Below are positions 33,589 to 41,269 of a DNA stretch of 64,000 nucleotides, piece after piece; the stretch's first letter is position 1, and each line of letters opens with the position of its first letter. The translations under genes were made by a program, and so were the position numbers. Origin of the DNA: Dyadobacter chenhuakuii (GTDB lineage Bacteria; Bacteroidota; Bacteroidia; Cytophagales; Spirosomataceae); contig NZ_CP098805.1 of assembly GCF_023821985.2 (NCBI RefSeq), positions 5,006,001 to 5,070,000 on the forward strand, written 5' to 3'. The notes under the pieces are model-generated. The model was given only the letters and a program-made list of their open reading frames with translations, was not told the DNA's origin and did no database searches.

Positions 33589-35361
33589 TCACTTCACCCC
33601 AACAACCTCGCTCATCTTCGAAACGCTATTCTCATTAAACGCCTCAATAGCAAAGTAATAAGGCACGCCCACATTCAATGCCCTTAACTCAAATGTATTC
33701 GGCTCATCATTCCAAAACTGGTAAGTCTGATACAATTTATCCGGCGCGATTCCCCAGAGCACATTATAGCCAATTACTCCCGGCACTTTTTCCCATTTTA
33801 AGTCTGCATTTCTAGTGTCTTTTTGGAGAATGGCTGAGAAGTTTGCGGGCGTTTCAGGCGCTTTTCCAAATCCATTTCCAAAAACACGGAATTCGCTGAT
33901 CGCCAGACTGGGTGAAGCAACATATATATGCTCATAGCGAACATAGCGTGCTTTTACCGGTTTGGCCAGCTCAATGTAGGCGCACGGGCGATCACGTTTG
34001 GGCTCCTGCGTGAGGTCGCTTACAACGTCCCATTTCTTGCCATCAACCGAAGTCAAAATTTTAAATTGTGTGTAAACGACTTCTGGCTTGTTGTCGAAAA
34101 TGTCTGATTTGTAATCTGAATAATTGACTTGGATTGCTTTGATTTCCTGTTCTTTTTGCAGATCAATGGTCAGCGTTTCACCGGGTTTGTTTTGTTTGGC
34201 GACCCAGAAAGTTCTGGGGTTTTCGTCGGTGATTTTTGCGGCGGACATGGTGTCCATAACGGACGATGCCGTGACAGGTTTTTTGTAGGAAAGCAGCATC
34301 CAGCCTGTGAAAAGTTCATCGCCTTTGCCTTCCCACTTTTTGGTTGTCATTTTGTGCGGAAAGTCGCCGAACCGGGTGTTGGCGAACATTTGTCCGTCTT
34401 TGTCGAAACCGGCTGCATATCTTACAATCCTTCGTTCCATGCCCCAATTGTAGCCGATCCATGACGTTCCGGTGTTCCAGTAATTGCCAAAATTATCCTG
34501 AAATGTATTCCCATGCCCGGCACCGGTCGCGAAGCCGCCGGGCTTGTAGGAAACCGGGTTGTAAGGCGCATAAGTGAATGGCCCGAGCGGGTCATCGCCG
34601 ACGTAAGTGCCATTGGCGTAAACATTATATTCCGTGCCAGGCGCGCCGTATTGCAGGTAATATTTGCCATTATGCTTGGTCATCCAGGCGCCTTCCGTGA
34701 ATGGTTTGAATGGATCGGAATGGTTCGGGCCGAAGCGTTCCCAGCCGTGCTCGTATTGATTTAACCAAAACATGGCCTTATACTGATCCTTGAAAGCCAG
34801 CTTTTTGCTGTGGTCAAGCTCCGCGCCAAAAATCGGATAGACATTCGATGAGCCCCAATACATAAACCATCTGTCGGTGTCTGGATCGTGGTAAATGGCC
34901 GGATCCCACGGCCCAATGTCCTTCGGCAGGCGCGGCGTCCAGCGGTTATAAAATTCCCAAATTCCCTTCTCTGGTGCAACGGAATAGAGGATAGGCCGAG
35001 ATTCGAATGTCGATTGGAACAAAAAAAGCGTGTCACGAACAGAAACAGCCGCCGGTGCGCACATATCCTCGAAAGGCCAGCGGTTGGCAGTCAGATATTT
35101 CCAGTTGATCATGTCTTTAGAATGCCAGTAACCGCCCTGAATCGTCACAAACATGTAATAATCACTGCCTTTTCCCGAAACTTTATGATTAATGATCACC
35201 GGATCAGCGCCGGAACGATAACTTATTTTTTCATTCAACTGCTCAAAATTGTATTTGTAATCAATGTCCATCGGGTTGCAATAGGTCGTTTGTGCAACGG
35301 CAGACTGGAAAATGAGGACAATAAATGCGCAGGAAATGGCTTGTAAAATATTTCTGATCAT
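33589..35361 (-). CDS. Secreted GH43-like glycoside hydrolase with discoidin and FN3 domains
   Basis: 590 residues. Signal peptide (MIRNILQAISCAFIVLIF, cleavage after SAVAQ). A five-blade propeller-like catalytic domain of the GH43 type follows (about 30-340: SYRSGADPVIINHK, GPWDPAIYHDPDTDRWFMYWGSS, then GHGNTFQDNFGNYWNTG), a F5/8 type C (discoidin) domain (about 350-490: KITDENPRTFWVAK, KPVKARYVRYEH) and a fibronectin type III domain (about 500-590: ADLKWEKVPGVIGYNVLWG). It would trim plant or other polysaccharides outside the cytoplasm. Polysaccharide specificity is not clear. Its stop is one base past the convergent Uma2 gene's stop. Confidence 0.87.
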   Translation of the reverse strand: MIRNILQAISCAFIVLIFQSAVAQTTYCNPMDIDYKYNFEQLNEKISYRSGADPVIINHKVSGKGSDYYMFVTIQGGYWHSKDMINWKYLTANRWPFEDMCAPAAVSVRDTLFLFQSTFESRPILYSVAPEKGIWEFYNRWTPRLPKDIGPWDPAIYHDPDTDRWFMYWGSSNVYPIFGAELDHSKKLAFKDQYKAMFWLNQYEHGWERFGPNHSDPFKPFTEGAWMTKHNGKYYLQYGAPGTEYNVYANGTYVGDDPLGPFTYAPYNPVSYKPGGFATGAGHGNTFQDNFGNYWNTGTSWIGYNWGMERRIVRYAAGFDKDGQMFANTRFGDFPHKMTTKKWEGKGDELFTGWMLLSYKKPVTASSVMDTMSAAKITDENPRTFWVAKQNKPGETLTIDLQKEQEIKAIQVNYSDYKSDIFDNKPEVVYTQFKILTSVDGKKWDVVSDLTQEPKRDRPCAYIELAKPVKARYVRYEHIYVASPSLAISEFRVFGNGFGKAPETPANFSAILQKDTRNADLKWEKVPGVIGYNVLWGIAPDKLYQTYQFWNDEPNTFELRALNVGVPYYFAIEAFNENSVSKMSEVVGVK

Positions 35362-35438
35362 TAGTATGTGAGATTTGAATGCAGGAAAATCTTTTAATCA
35401 TGCTAAAATAGGCACTTTCCCGGTAAACCGATAACGTT

Positions 35439-35446
35439 TACCTTTG
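35439..35446 (+). promoter_or_regulatory. Candidate -7 promoter element for tyrS
   Basis: TACCTTTG matches TAnnTTTG, 34 bases before the tyrS ATG. At the 20-base spacing upstream the -33 position reads TTT instead of TTG. Confidence 0.45.
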
Positions 35447-35480
35447 CGCTTCGATTTTGAAATAAGAAACACCATTTATA

Positions 35481-36782
35481 ATGACGATTGATTTTGTTGA
35501 AGAACTGCGCTGGCGCGGAATGCTTCATGATATGATGCCCGGAACGCATGAGCAACTGAAAAAAGAAATGACGGCTGGCTACATCGGTTTCGATCCAACG
35601 GCCTCGTCGTTGCACATCGGTAACCTGGCTACGATCATGCTTTTGGTTCACTTTCAACGTGCTGGCCATAAGCCATTTGCATTGATCGGCGGCGCAACGG
35701 GAATGATCGGCGATCCGTCGTTTAAGGCATCTGAACGGTCGTTTTTGGATGAAGATACATTGCGCATTAATCAGGAAGGCATTCGCAAGCAATTGGAACA
35801 ATTCCTTGATTTTGACTGTGGTGAGAATTCAGCTGAAATGGTTAATAATTATGATTGGTTCAAGGACATTGGCTTTCTACAATTCCTGCGTGAAGCTGGT
35901 AAGTTTCTGAGCGTCAATTATATGATGTCTAAGGACTCAGTTAAAAAGCGTTTGGAAACGGGAATTTCATTCACAGAGTTTTCTTACCAATTGCTGCAAG
36001 GCTACGATTTTTATCATTTATACAAAAACAAGAATATCCGTTTGCAAATGGGCGGCTCCGATCAATGGGGCAACATTACAACCGGAACCGAAATCATCCG
36101 TCGCAAAGAAGGCGACGAAGAAGGTTATTTCAAAGCATACGCATTAACAACGCCACTTTTAACTAAATCCGACGGTTCGAAATTTGGCAAAAGCGAAGGC
36201 GGAAACATTTGGCTGGACGCTGAGAAAACGTCTCCATACGAGTTTTACCAATTCTGGCTCAACCAAGCCGATGAGGATTTGCCGCGTTATCTGAGGGTTT
36301 TTTCTTTCAAAAACAAAGAAGAAATCGAAGCATTAGAAACCAGCCACGCCGCCGAGCCCCATTTGCGCATCATGCAAAAAGCATTGGCATCCGAACTCAC
36401 AATCCGAATCCACTCAGAACGCGCATATCAAACCGTTTTGAAGGCATCAGAAGTGTTATTCGGCAAAGCAACATTGGAAACATTGCAAAGCATCGAAGCC
36501 GACGAATTCGACACCATCTTCGCAGGCGTGCCCCAAACGGAGATCACAAAGGCCGAATGGAGCGAAACGGCCAACATTACGGATTTGATTTCAACGGTTA
36601 CCAAATCCGAAATTTATGCATCAAAAGGTGAGGCTAGGAGAGCGATTCAGCAAAATGCGGTGAGTGTCAATAAGGTAAAAGTGACTTCTGCTGAGCAGGT
36701 TTTGAGTGATTTTAGTTTGCTGCAAGACCGGTTTTTGTTGATTTCGAAAGGGAAGAAGAATCACTTGGTTAGGGTTGTTTAA
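35481..36782 (+). CDS. tyrS: Tyrosyl-tRNA synthetase
   Basis: 433-residue class I aminoacyl-tRNA synthetase charging tRNA-Tyr. Seen: GFDPTASSLHIGN (HIGH motif), QMGGSDQWGNITTG (tyrosine site), the KMSKS-equivalent KFGKS in TKSDGSKFGKSEGG, and a C-terminal S4-type RNA-binding region (SKGEARRAIQQNAVSVN). Length and order are standard for the bacterial TyrRS. Start is ATG 35481. A hairpin with a T-run follows the stop. Confidence 0.96.
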   Translation: MTIDFVEELRWRGMLHDMMPGTHEQLKKEMTAGYIGFDPTASSLHIGNLATIMLLVHFQRAGHKPFALIGGATGMIGDPSFKASERSFLDEDTLRINQEGIRKQLEQFLDFDCGENSAEMVNNYDWFKDIGFLQFLREAGKFLSVNYMMSKDSVKKRLETGISFTEFSYQLLQGYDFYHLYKNKNIRLQMGGSDQWGNITTGTEIIRRKEGDEEGYFKAYALTTPLLTKSDGSKFGKSEGGNIWLDAEKTSPYEFYQFWLNQADEDLPRYLRVFSFKNKEEIEALETSHAAEPHLRIMQKALASELTIRIHSERAYQTVLKASEVLFGKATLETLQSIEADEFDTIFAGVPQTEITKAEWSETANITDLISTVTKSEIYASKGEARRAIQQNAVSVNKVKVTSAEQVLSDFSLLQDRFLLISKGKKNHLVRVV

Positions 36783-36801
36783 CGATTTTGAAACATTCTT
36801 T

Positions 36802-36839
36802 AAAGACTTTCTGGGCTCGTCCTGGGAAGTCTTTTTTTT
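36802..36839 (+). terminator. Rho-independent terminator of tyrS
   Basis: Arms AAAGACTT (36802-36809) and AAGTCTTT (36827-36834) enclose a GC-rich loop and lead into an unbroken run of T's. It begins 20 bases after the tyrS stop. Confidence 0.75.
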
Positions 36840-36841
36840 GC

Positions 36842-37084
36842 TCAACTAACTTCTTTCAAGCAGCCTTCCAATTTAGAAAGTAATGTTGCGACGCGAAGTT
36901 GATTCGTGATGTTCACCCGCATTTCCGGTGTAATGGAATTGAGGTTTTCTGTAAACAGGATGCTTTCAATGTTTTGATTCAGTGATGCTATTATTTCGCT
37001 TGCTTTGTCGGTTTGGAAGAATTCTTTGAGGATTGTTAGGTGATCCGGCAATGTTCTGTTGTCTGTTTGAGAAGTGTTTATCAT
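36842..37084 (-). CDS. Small protein of unknown function
   Basis: 80 residues from ATG 37084 (MINTSQTDNRTLPDHLTILKE). It looks entirely helical and amphipathic, with no signal peptide, membrane segment or known motif. It lies 57 bases downstream of another small gene on the same strand, and one copy of a 24-27-base repeat sits just before its start. I do not recognise the family; the pair could be a small regulatory or toxin-antitoxin-like unit, which is only a suggestion. Confidence 0.55.
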   Translation of the reverse strand: MINTSQTDNRTLPDHLTILKEFFQTDKASEIIASLNQNIESILFTENLNSITPEMRVNITNQLRVATLLSKLEGCLKEVS

Positions 37085-37101
37085 GGGCAATTTGTATTTA
37101 T

Positions 37102-37128
37102 GAATTTGTTGTATTTTACGACAAGTTG
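37102..37128 (+). repeat. Left copy of a 27-base inverted repeat
   Basis: The 24-base core (37105-37128, TTTGTTGTATTTTACGAC plus AAGTTG) has an inverted partner at 37369-37392 that differs at one base; extending outward by three bases adds one mismatch. This copy lies between the two small genes. Confidence 0.75.
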
Positions 37129-37141
37129 TGATCAAAAAAAA

Positions 37142-37354
37142 TCATTTCGGCTTGTAGTTAACAATAGTCTTAACTTCTATATCGCCAAAATCCTCCAAGA
37201 TTTCTCTCATCCGTTTTTCAGTAATGCTTCCTCCATGCGTATAATCTCGCCAAGCATATGTTAGTCGTCCCTTTTTCTGCTCAGGAGGAAGATTTTTGTA
37301 AACGTTTTCAAGAAACCACTTAAAAGCTTCGTCAATTGACGAAAATGATTTCAT
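37142..37354 (-). CDS. Small protein of unknown function flanked by inverted repeats
   Basis: 70 residues from ATG 37354 (MKSFSSIDEAFKWFLENVYK), mixed helix/strand by composition, with a basic middle (PPEQKKGRLTYAWRDYTHGG) and a C-terminal segment ending IVNYKPK. No family is recognised. An exact TTG-N20-TAnnTTTG promoter ends 3 bases before the ATG, so a leaderless transcript is predicted. The gene is bracketed by a near-perfect 24-27-base inverted repeat; the upstream copy overlaps the promoter's -33 element and spacer and could be an operator. Confidence 0.6.
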   Translation of the reverse strand: MKSFSSIDEAFKWFLENVYKNLPPEQKKGRLTYAWRDYTHGGSITEKRMREILEDFGDIEVKTIVNYKPK

Positions 37355-37357
37355 ATT

Positions 37358-37388
37358 CAAATGTAAATCAACTTGTCGAAAAATACAA
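37358..37388 (-). promoter_or_regulatory. Promoter TTG-N20-TACATTTG directly before a start codon
   Basis: Minus strand: TTG (37388-37386), 20 bases, TACATTTG (37365-37358), an exact fit to the Bacteroidota promoter. The ATG of the 70-residue gene follows after 3 bases. Confidence 0.6.
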
Positions 37389-37395
37389 CAAACTC
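37369..37395 (-). repeat. Right copy of a 27-base inverted repeat
   Basis: Inverted partner of 37102-37128. The core is 23/24 identical. It covers the -33 TTG and most of the spacer of the promoter for the 70-residue gene. Confidence 0.75.
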
Positions 37396-38138
37396 ATTTT
37401 GATTTAGTATTTAGCAGGCTCCGCCGAAGCTGAACACCAAACCGAATCATACTGCTAGAAACAGGGAATCACACCGGGATTTATGTAAGTTTTTCTGCAC
37501 AAGCGGCGCGGCTAGAATTTTGCGACTAGTCGCGGAACGATACAATATTGGTAGAAAAGTGTGTTACATCCCTCCGGGATTTGGATAGATTCGATCGCGC
37601 TTTTTTTCTACCAAGATCACATCCCTCCGGGATTTTGTTGATGTTATTTTTCTACCAATATTCTAATTCCACTGGGATTGTTGAAAGTTTTTTGCACAAA
37701 GGGCGTGTTAAGAATTTCGCGATTAAATCGCAGAGCAATGCAACATTGGTAGAAACGTGTGTTACATCCCTCCGGGATTTGGATAGATTTGATCGCGCTT
37801 TTTTCCTACCAATATCACATCCCTCCGGGATTTTGTTGATATTCTTTTTCTACCAATATTCTAATTCCACTGGGATTGTTGAAAGTTTTATGCACAAAGG
37901 GCGTGTTAAGAATTTTGCGATTAATCGCAGAGCGATGCAATATTGGTAGAAAAGCGAGTTACATGCATATGAAAATCCCGGAGGGATGTAACGGCATGCA
38001 AGCTGTTCCAATGCCTCCGGAATTTTCATTAGCTTACGTTCCGGAGGAACGAACTGTTTATAGGATAACATTTATATAGGGGGCGCGACTCCGCTAGCAG
38101 TCTCCTTGCTAAATATCAGCCGATCCAGTCAGGCTTAC
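37396..38138. repeat. Tandem intergenic repeat array, period about 198 bases, with hairpin motifs
   Basis: No gene is seen in this stretch. ATTGGTAGAAA recurs at about 37547, 37745 and 37942, giving two near-identical units of 198 and 197 bases, with partial units on both sides from about 37465 to 37990. Each full unit holds two copies of the hairpin ATCCCTCCGGGAT, TTTCTACCAATATT (the mirror of AATATTGGTAGAAA) and the palindrome-like GCGATTAATCGC (intact only in the last copy). At the right edge an inverted copy ATCCCGGAGGGAT is enclosed by GTTACAT (37958-37964) and ATGTAAC (37986-37992), and another hairpin CGTTCC-GGA-GGAACG lies at 38038-38052. A 133-codon open frame across the units is a by-product of the repeat. 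Similar motifs are, as I recall, frequent between genes in Bacteroidota. Confidence 0.8.
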
Positions 38139-38387
38139 TCATAACTCAACATCCCTGTTCCCGAAAGAACGGGAACCGTAAATCATAGCATTTAACTCGT
38201 CTCCTGTTTCTGGTCCTTCCCAGCTTCCGGCAATTTTGTCTAACAGTGCTAATGATTCAGCTTTAGTGAGGCGTTGTTGAGTGATTTCTGAAGTTATAAG
38301 TCCGAGGCGATTAGCAATTTCTTTCACAAGAAAAATGTCTGCTTCTTTATGTCCCTCGATAGTTAGCTTATGTGTCATAATGTGCAT
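38139..38387 (-). CDS. Orphan antitoxin-like protein
   Basis: 82 residues (MHIMTHKLTIEGHKEADIFL). The C-terminal half, KIAGSWEGPETGDELNAMIYGSR followed by a short acidic tail, is the pattern of Bacteroidota antitoxins that precede PIN-type or other toxins; the N-terminal part looks like a DNA-binding or dimerisation segment. The stop overlaps a new ATG (ATGA), the usual link to a toxin gene, but that frame stops after 8 codons (MSKPDWIG). So the toxin appears lost, and the repeat array begins right after. Family name not assigned; antitoxin role is inferred. Confidence 0.65.
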   Translation of the reverse strand: MHIMTHKLTIEGHKEADIFLVKEIANRLGLITSEITQQRLTKAESLALLDKIAGSWEGPETGDELNAMIYGSRSFGNRDVEL

Positions 38388-38551
38388 TTAGTTTATGTAA
38401 ATTATCAACTTGGCTTGAACTCACCACAATTTCGGAGTTATCAAAGAAATCTTTTCCAAAATTCGCAACGCTATAAAAGCAAAAAGTTCACCCTGAGCGC
38501 CCTGTGCTAATGGGAAGGGGGGTGAACGTGTTGATGCGAAATTAAATAATT

Positions 38552-39367
38552 CTAACTCTTCCCAGTAAAACTGTTCAAAACCGGCGCAGCCGTCGGGTTA
38601 TACTGATAGGACTGCCAAGTGTTATCCTCATAAATCTCTACAATCCGGTAACCTTTATAAGTCGTTCCCCAATTGCCGCCGAAGTGGCCGTCGAAGAAGT
38701 AGGGTTTTTTGCCGTAGATTTTGGTGCTGTCCTGGTCGTGGTCGTGGCCGTTGAAGATGGCTTTGATGTTGGGGGTGTTTTCGAAGAGGTCGATGACTTC
38801 CTTGCATTCGATTCCATTCACGGTCCATTTGGCGGGGGTGATGTGCAGGAATACGAAAATGCCTTTTTTGTCTTTGTGTTTAGTGATTTCGTTTTTTAGC
38901 CAAGTTGCGTCGGGGCACACGTATTCGCCTTTTTCGTTGGACGTGTCGCCGATGATGAACGCGTATTCGCCTTTTGCAAAACTGTGATTTGTGGGATAAC
39001 CCCACGTGCTTTGCCACACATCCAGGCCAACCTTATCATGATTGCCGCGGCTTACATAAAACGGCACGCTGAGGTTGCTGATTGTGTTTTTGAAATCATA
39101 TAACAATGTCGGGTCGTCGTGAATAAGGTCGCCGTTGAAGAATAGGAAATCAACGCCTTTCTGCATTTTTTCCCGATTTACCCAGCTGATCAAATCCGTG
39201 TGGAATTGCTTGAAATCGGTGTTTGGCTGGCCGTAATGTCCGTCGGAGGCAACGATGAACCGCATGGAAATTCTTGCGGGAATGTTGTTTTCTGCTGGTT
39301 TTGATATAAATGAAAGGCCTGGCAATGCGGGTAAAAGTTTGAGAAAAGAGCGGCGTTTGAATGTCAT
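38552..39367 (-). CDS. Metallophosphoesterase, Tat-exported
   Basis: 271-residue calcineurin-like phosphoesterase. The N-terminus KRRSFLKLLPALPGLSF is a twin-arginine signal, so the folded enzyme is exported to the periplasm. Metal motifs are complete: ASDGHYG (Asp-x-His), NGDLIHDD, SRGNHDK, LHITP and NGHDHDQDS. The substrate (nucleotide, phosphodiester or other) is not evident. It starts at ATG 39367 with a -7-like box (TATTTTTG) 43 bases upstream. Confidence 0.9.
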   Translation of the reverse strand: MTFKRRSFLKLLPALPGLSFISKPAENNIPARISMRFIVASDGHYGQPNTDFKQFHTDLISWVNREKMQKGVDFLFFNGDLIHDDPTLLYDFKNTISNLSVPFYVSRGNHDKVGLDVWQSTWGYPTNHSFAKGEYAFIIGDTSNEKGEYVCPDATWLKNEITKHKDKKGIFVFLHITPAKWTVNGIECKEVIDLFENTPNIKAIFNGHDHDQDSTKIYGKKPYFFDGHFGGNWGTTYKGYRIVEIYEDNTWQSYQYNPTAAPVLNSFTGKS

Positions 39368-39410
39368 AGAATCGTTCAGGTTTAGGTCGTTCGGGGTGTT
39401 TTTATTATTC

Positions 39411-39418
39411 CAAAAATA
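39411..39418 (-). promoter_or_regulatory. Candidate -7 element for the metallophosphoesterase gene
   Basis: The minus strand reads TATTTTTG, an exact TAnnTTTG match. No TTG is found at the -33 spacing. Confidence 0.35.
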
Positions 39419-39486
39419 GTTATTCGCGAATGATATTTTCTTTATTCTTGCACCTTGTTAAGAATATTTAATATAAAATTCTATTC

Positions 39487-39945
39487 ATGGATCGCCTAAT
39501 CCTGCAAAAAGCTGCTTCTTATTGTGCTTACCAGGAAAGAACCCAAGATGAAGTGCGCCAACGCCTTAAAAAGTGGAATGTGTGGGGCGATGAGGCCGAC
39601 GAGCTCATTGCAGAGCTGATTTCCATGAATTATCTGAGTGAAGAACGCTTCGCGAAAACTTATGCGGGAGGAAAATTCCGGATCAAAAATTGGGGCCGGA
39701 TGAAGATCAGGCAGGAGCTGAATCGGCGTGGGTTGAGTCAATATAGCATTGAGAAGGGAATGGGGGAAATTGAGGATAAGGCTTATTTGGAGGGGCTGAA
39801 AACGCTTTTAGAGAAGAAGAGGATTTTGCTTTTGAAAACAGAGAATGATCCTTTTAAGCTGAAACAGAAATTGGTGAGGTTTGCTCTGGGGAAGGGTTAT
39901 GAGAGTGAGTTGGTTTGGAGACTGGTTGAGGAATTGCTTGCCTGA
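39487..39945 (+). CDS. recX: Regulatory protein RecX
   Basis: 152-residue modulator that binds RecA filaments and limits recombination. The three-helix RecX repeats are visible: ASYCAYQERTQDEVRQRLKKW, LISMNYLSEERFAKTYAGGK, RIKNWGRMKIRQELNRRGLS and a degenerate third unit ending in KGYESELVWRLVEEL. Length is typical. It starts at ATG 39487. recA is not in the window. It is convergent with nrdB, with a long hairpin between. Confidence 0.9.
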   Translation: MDRLILQKAASYCAYQERTQDEVRQRLKKWNVWGDEADELIAELISMNYLSEERFAKTYAGGKFRIKNWGRMKIRQELNRRGLSQYSIEKGMGEIEDKAYLEGLKTLLEKKRILLLKTENDPFKLKQKLVRFALGKGYESELVWRLVEELLA

Positions 39946-39970
39946 AAGCTTGTCAGCCTGAACCTAAAAG

Positions 39971-40044
39971 CCTGTCAGCCTGAGCGGAGTCGAAGGCGCG
40001 CTACTCCTGGGTAACGCGCCTTCGACTCCGCTCAGGCTGACAGG
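39971..40044. repeat. REP-like 30-base-pair hairpin between recX and nrdB
   Basis: Arms 39971-40000 and 40015-40044 are perfect inverted repeats (CCTGTCAGCCTGAGCGGAGT... and its mirror) with a 14-base loop. A partial direct copy (TTGTCAGCCTGAAC) lies just upstream at about 39955. The arm TTCGACTCCGCTCAGGCTGA is, as I recall, a common dispersed element in Bacteroidota genomes. Sitting between convergent genes it may also stop transcription in both directions. Confidence 0.85.
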
Positions 40045-40067
40045 GCTGCTTTAAGCTAACATATTAC

Positions 40068-41063
40068 TTAAAAATCAGAGTCAAACGAGATCTTATGTCC
40101 TGAATCTTTGTCCTTCACACCACTCATTACGCCCGCTTTCTGATATTCTCCAACGCGTTTTTCGAAGAAGTTTGTTTTGCCTGGAAGTGAGATTAACTCC
40201 ATGAAATCGAATGGGTTAGCGGAACCGAATTGTTTTTCGCAGCCTAATCTTTCCAGCCAGAAATCGGCAATGTATTCAATATATTGATTCATCAGGTCTG
40301 CATTCATGCCAATCAAGGACACTGGTAATGCTTCACTTACAAATTCTTTTTCAATCGTAACCGCATCCATCATAATTTCAATCACGCGTTCTTGCGGTAA
40401 CTGGTTCACAATGTGCCTTGTATAAAGCAAACATGCGAATTCACAATGCAAGCCTTCATCGCGGGAAATCAGCTCGTTCGAGAATGAAAGTCCGGGCATC
40501 AAGCCGCGTTTTTTGAGCCAGAAAATGGAGCAGAATGATCCTGAAAAGAAAATTCCTTCCACAGCTGCGAATGCAATGATGCGTTCTGCAAACACCGGGC
40601 TGTTGATCCATTTCAATGCCCATTCCGCTTTTTTCTGCACGCAGGGAATCGTGTCAATGGCACGGAGCAAATGGTCTTTTTCAGACGGATCTTTAATGTA
40701 TGTATCGATCAGCAACGAATAAGTTTCGGAGTGGATGTTCTCCATCGCGATCTGGAAACCGTAAAAGCACTTCGCTTCTGCATATTGTACTTCGCTCAGA
40801 AAGTTGACCGCCAGATTCTCATTCACTATCCCGTCCGACGCCGCAAAAAATGCAAGCACGTGCGAGATAAAATGCCTTTCACCGTCGTTCAGGTTCTCCC
40901 AGTCTTTCATATCCTGAGAAAGATCGATCTCCTCAGCCGTCCAGAAAGACGCTTCATGACGTTTGTACATTTCCCAGATATCGGAATGTTTGATCGGAAA
41001 TAGCACAAACCGCAAAGGATCTTCAACTAACAGGGGCTCCTGCCTGGTAAGTTCTTGTGACAT
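40068..41063 (-). CDS. nrdB: Ribonucleoside-diphosphate reductase, small (beta) subunit
   Basis: 331-residue class I R2 protein that holds the di-iron/tyrosyl radical cofactor for deoxynucleotide synthesis. Iron and radical residues are in ETYSLL, DGERHFISHVLAFFAASDGIV, EAKCFYGFQIAMENIHSE (the Tyr of CFYGF fits the radical site in eukaryotic R2) and ISRDEGLHCEFA. Sequence is closer to eukaryotic/viral R2 than to E. coli NrdB. The C-terminal tail ends HKISFDSDF, the R1-docking type. Its partner nrdA lies 21 kb away at the right end of the window. Confidence 0.96.
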   Translation of the reverse strand: MSQELTRQEPLLVEDPLRFVLFPIKHSDIWEMYKRHEASFWTAEEIDLSQDMKDWENLNDGERHFISHVLAFFAASDGIVNENLAVNFLSEVQYAEAKCFYGFQIAMENIHSETYSLLIDTYIKDPSEKDHLLRAIDTIPCVQKKAEWALKWINSPVFAERIIAFAAVEGIFFSGSFCSIFWLKKRGLMPGLSFSNELISRDEGLHCEFACLLYTRHIVNQLPQERVIEIMMDAVTIEKEFVSEALPVSLIGMNADLMNQYIEYIADFWLERLGCEKQFGSANPFDFMELISLPGKTNFFEKRVGEYQKAGVMSGVKDKDSGHKISFDSDF

Positions 41064-41142
41064 AAGTATTTAAAAATTTTAACGGGGACCAGATGTATAA
41101 TTTATTGATTAGCCCGGGCCAGATTTGCCGGACTGGAGAAAA

Positions 41143-41173
41143 CAAATCTACACGCTTTGCCCCGGAAATTCAA
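41143..41173 (-). promoter_or_regulatory. nrdB promoter, TTG-N20-TAGATTTG
   Basis: Minus strand: TTG at 41173-41171, exactly 20 bases, then TAGATTTG at 41150-41143, an exact match to the Bacteroidota sigma-factor consensus. It predicts a leader of about 75 bases before the nrdB ATG. No NrdR box is recognised. Confidence 0.6.
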
Positions 41174-41229
41174 GGAGAATCTGATCAAATTGAATTCTTA
41201 TCGGGGGAATATTCTTAGGACGAATAAGC

Positions 41230-41237
41230 TAACTTTG
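41230..41237 (+). promoter_or_regulatory. Candidate -7 element for the glycosyltransferase gene
   Basis: TAACTTTG matches TAnnTTTG and lies 32 bases before the TTG start codon of the next gene, which supports that start. No -33 TTG is seen. Confidence 0.4.
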
Positions 41238-41269
41238 TCGCGCTCACATTACTTTAAATTTCGCTTACA

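Noticed and set aside
37548..37949. 133-codon open frame across the repeat array
   Set aside because: It repeats with the array units, has low-complexity composition and no start context; it is a by-product of the tandem repeat.
37396..38138. CRISPR array
   Set aside because: The repeats are about 198 bases long and direct, with no short repeat/unique spacer alternation and no cas genes nearby.
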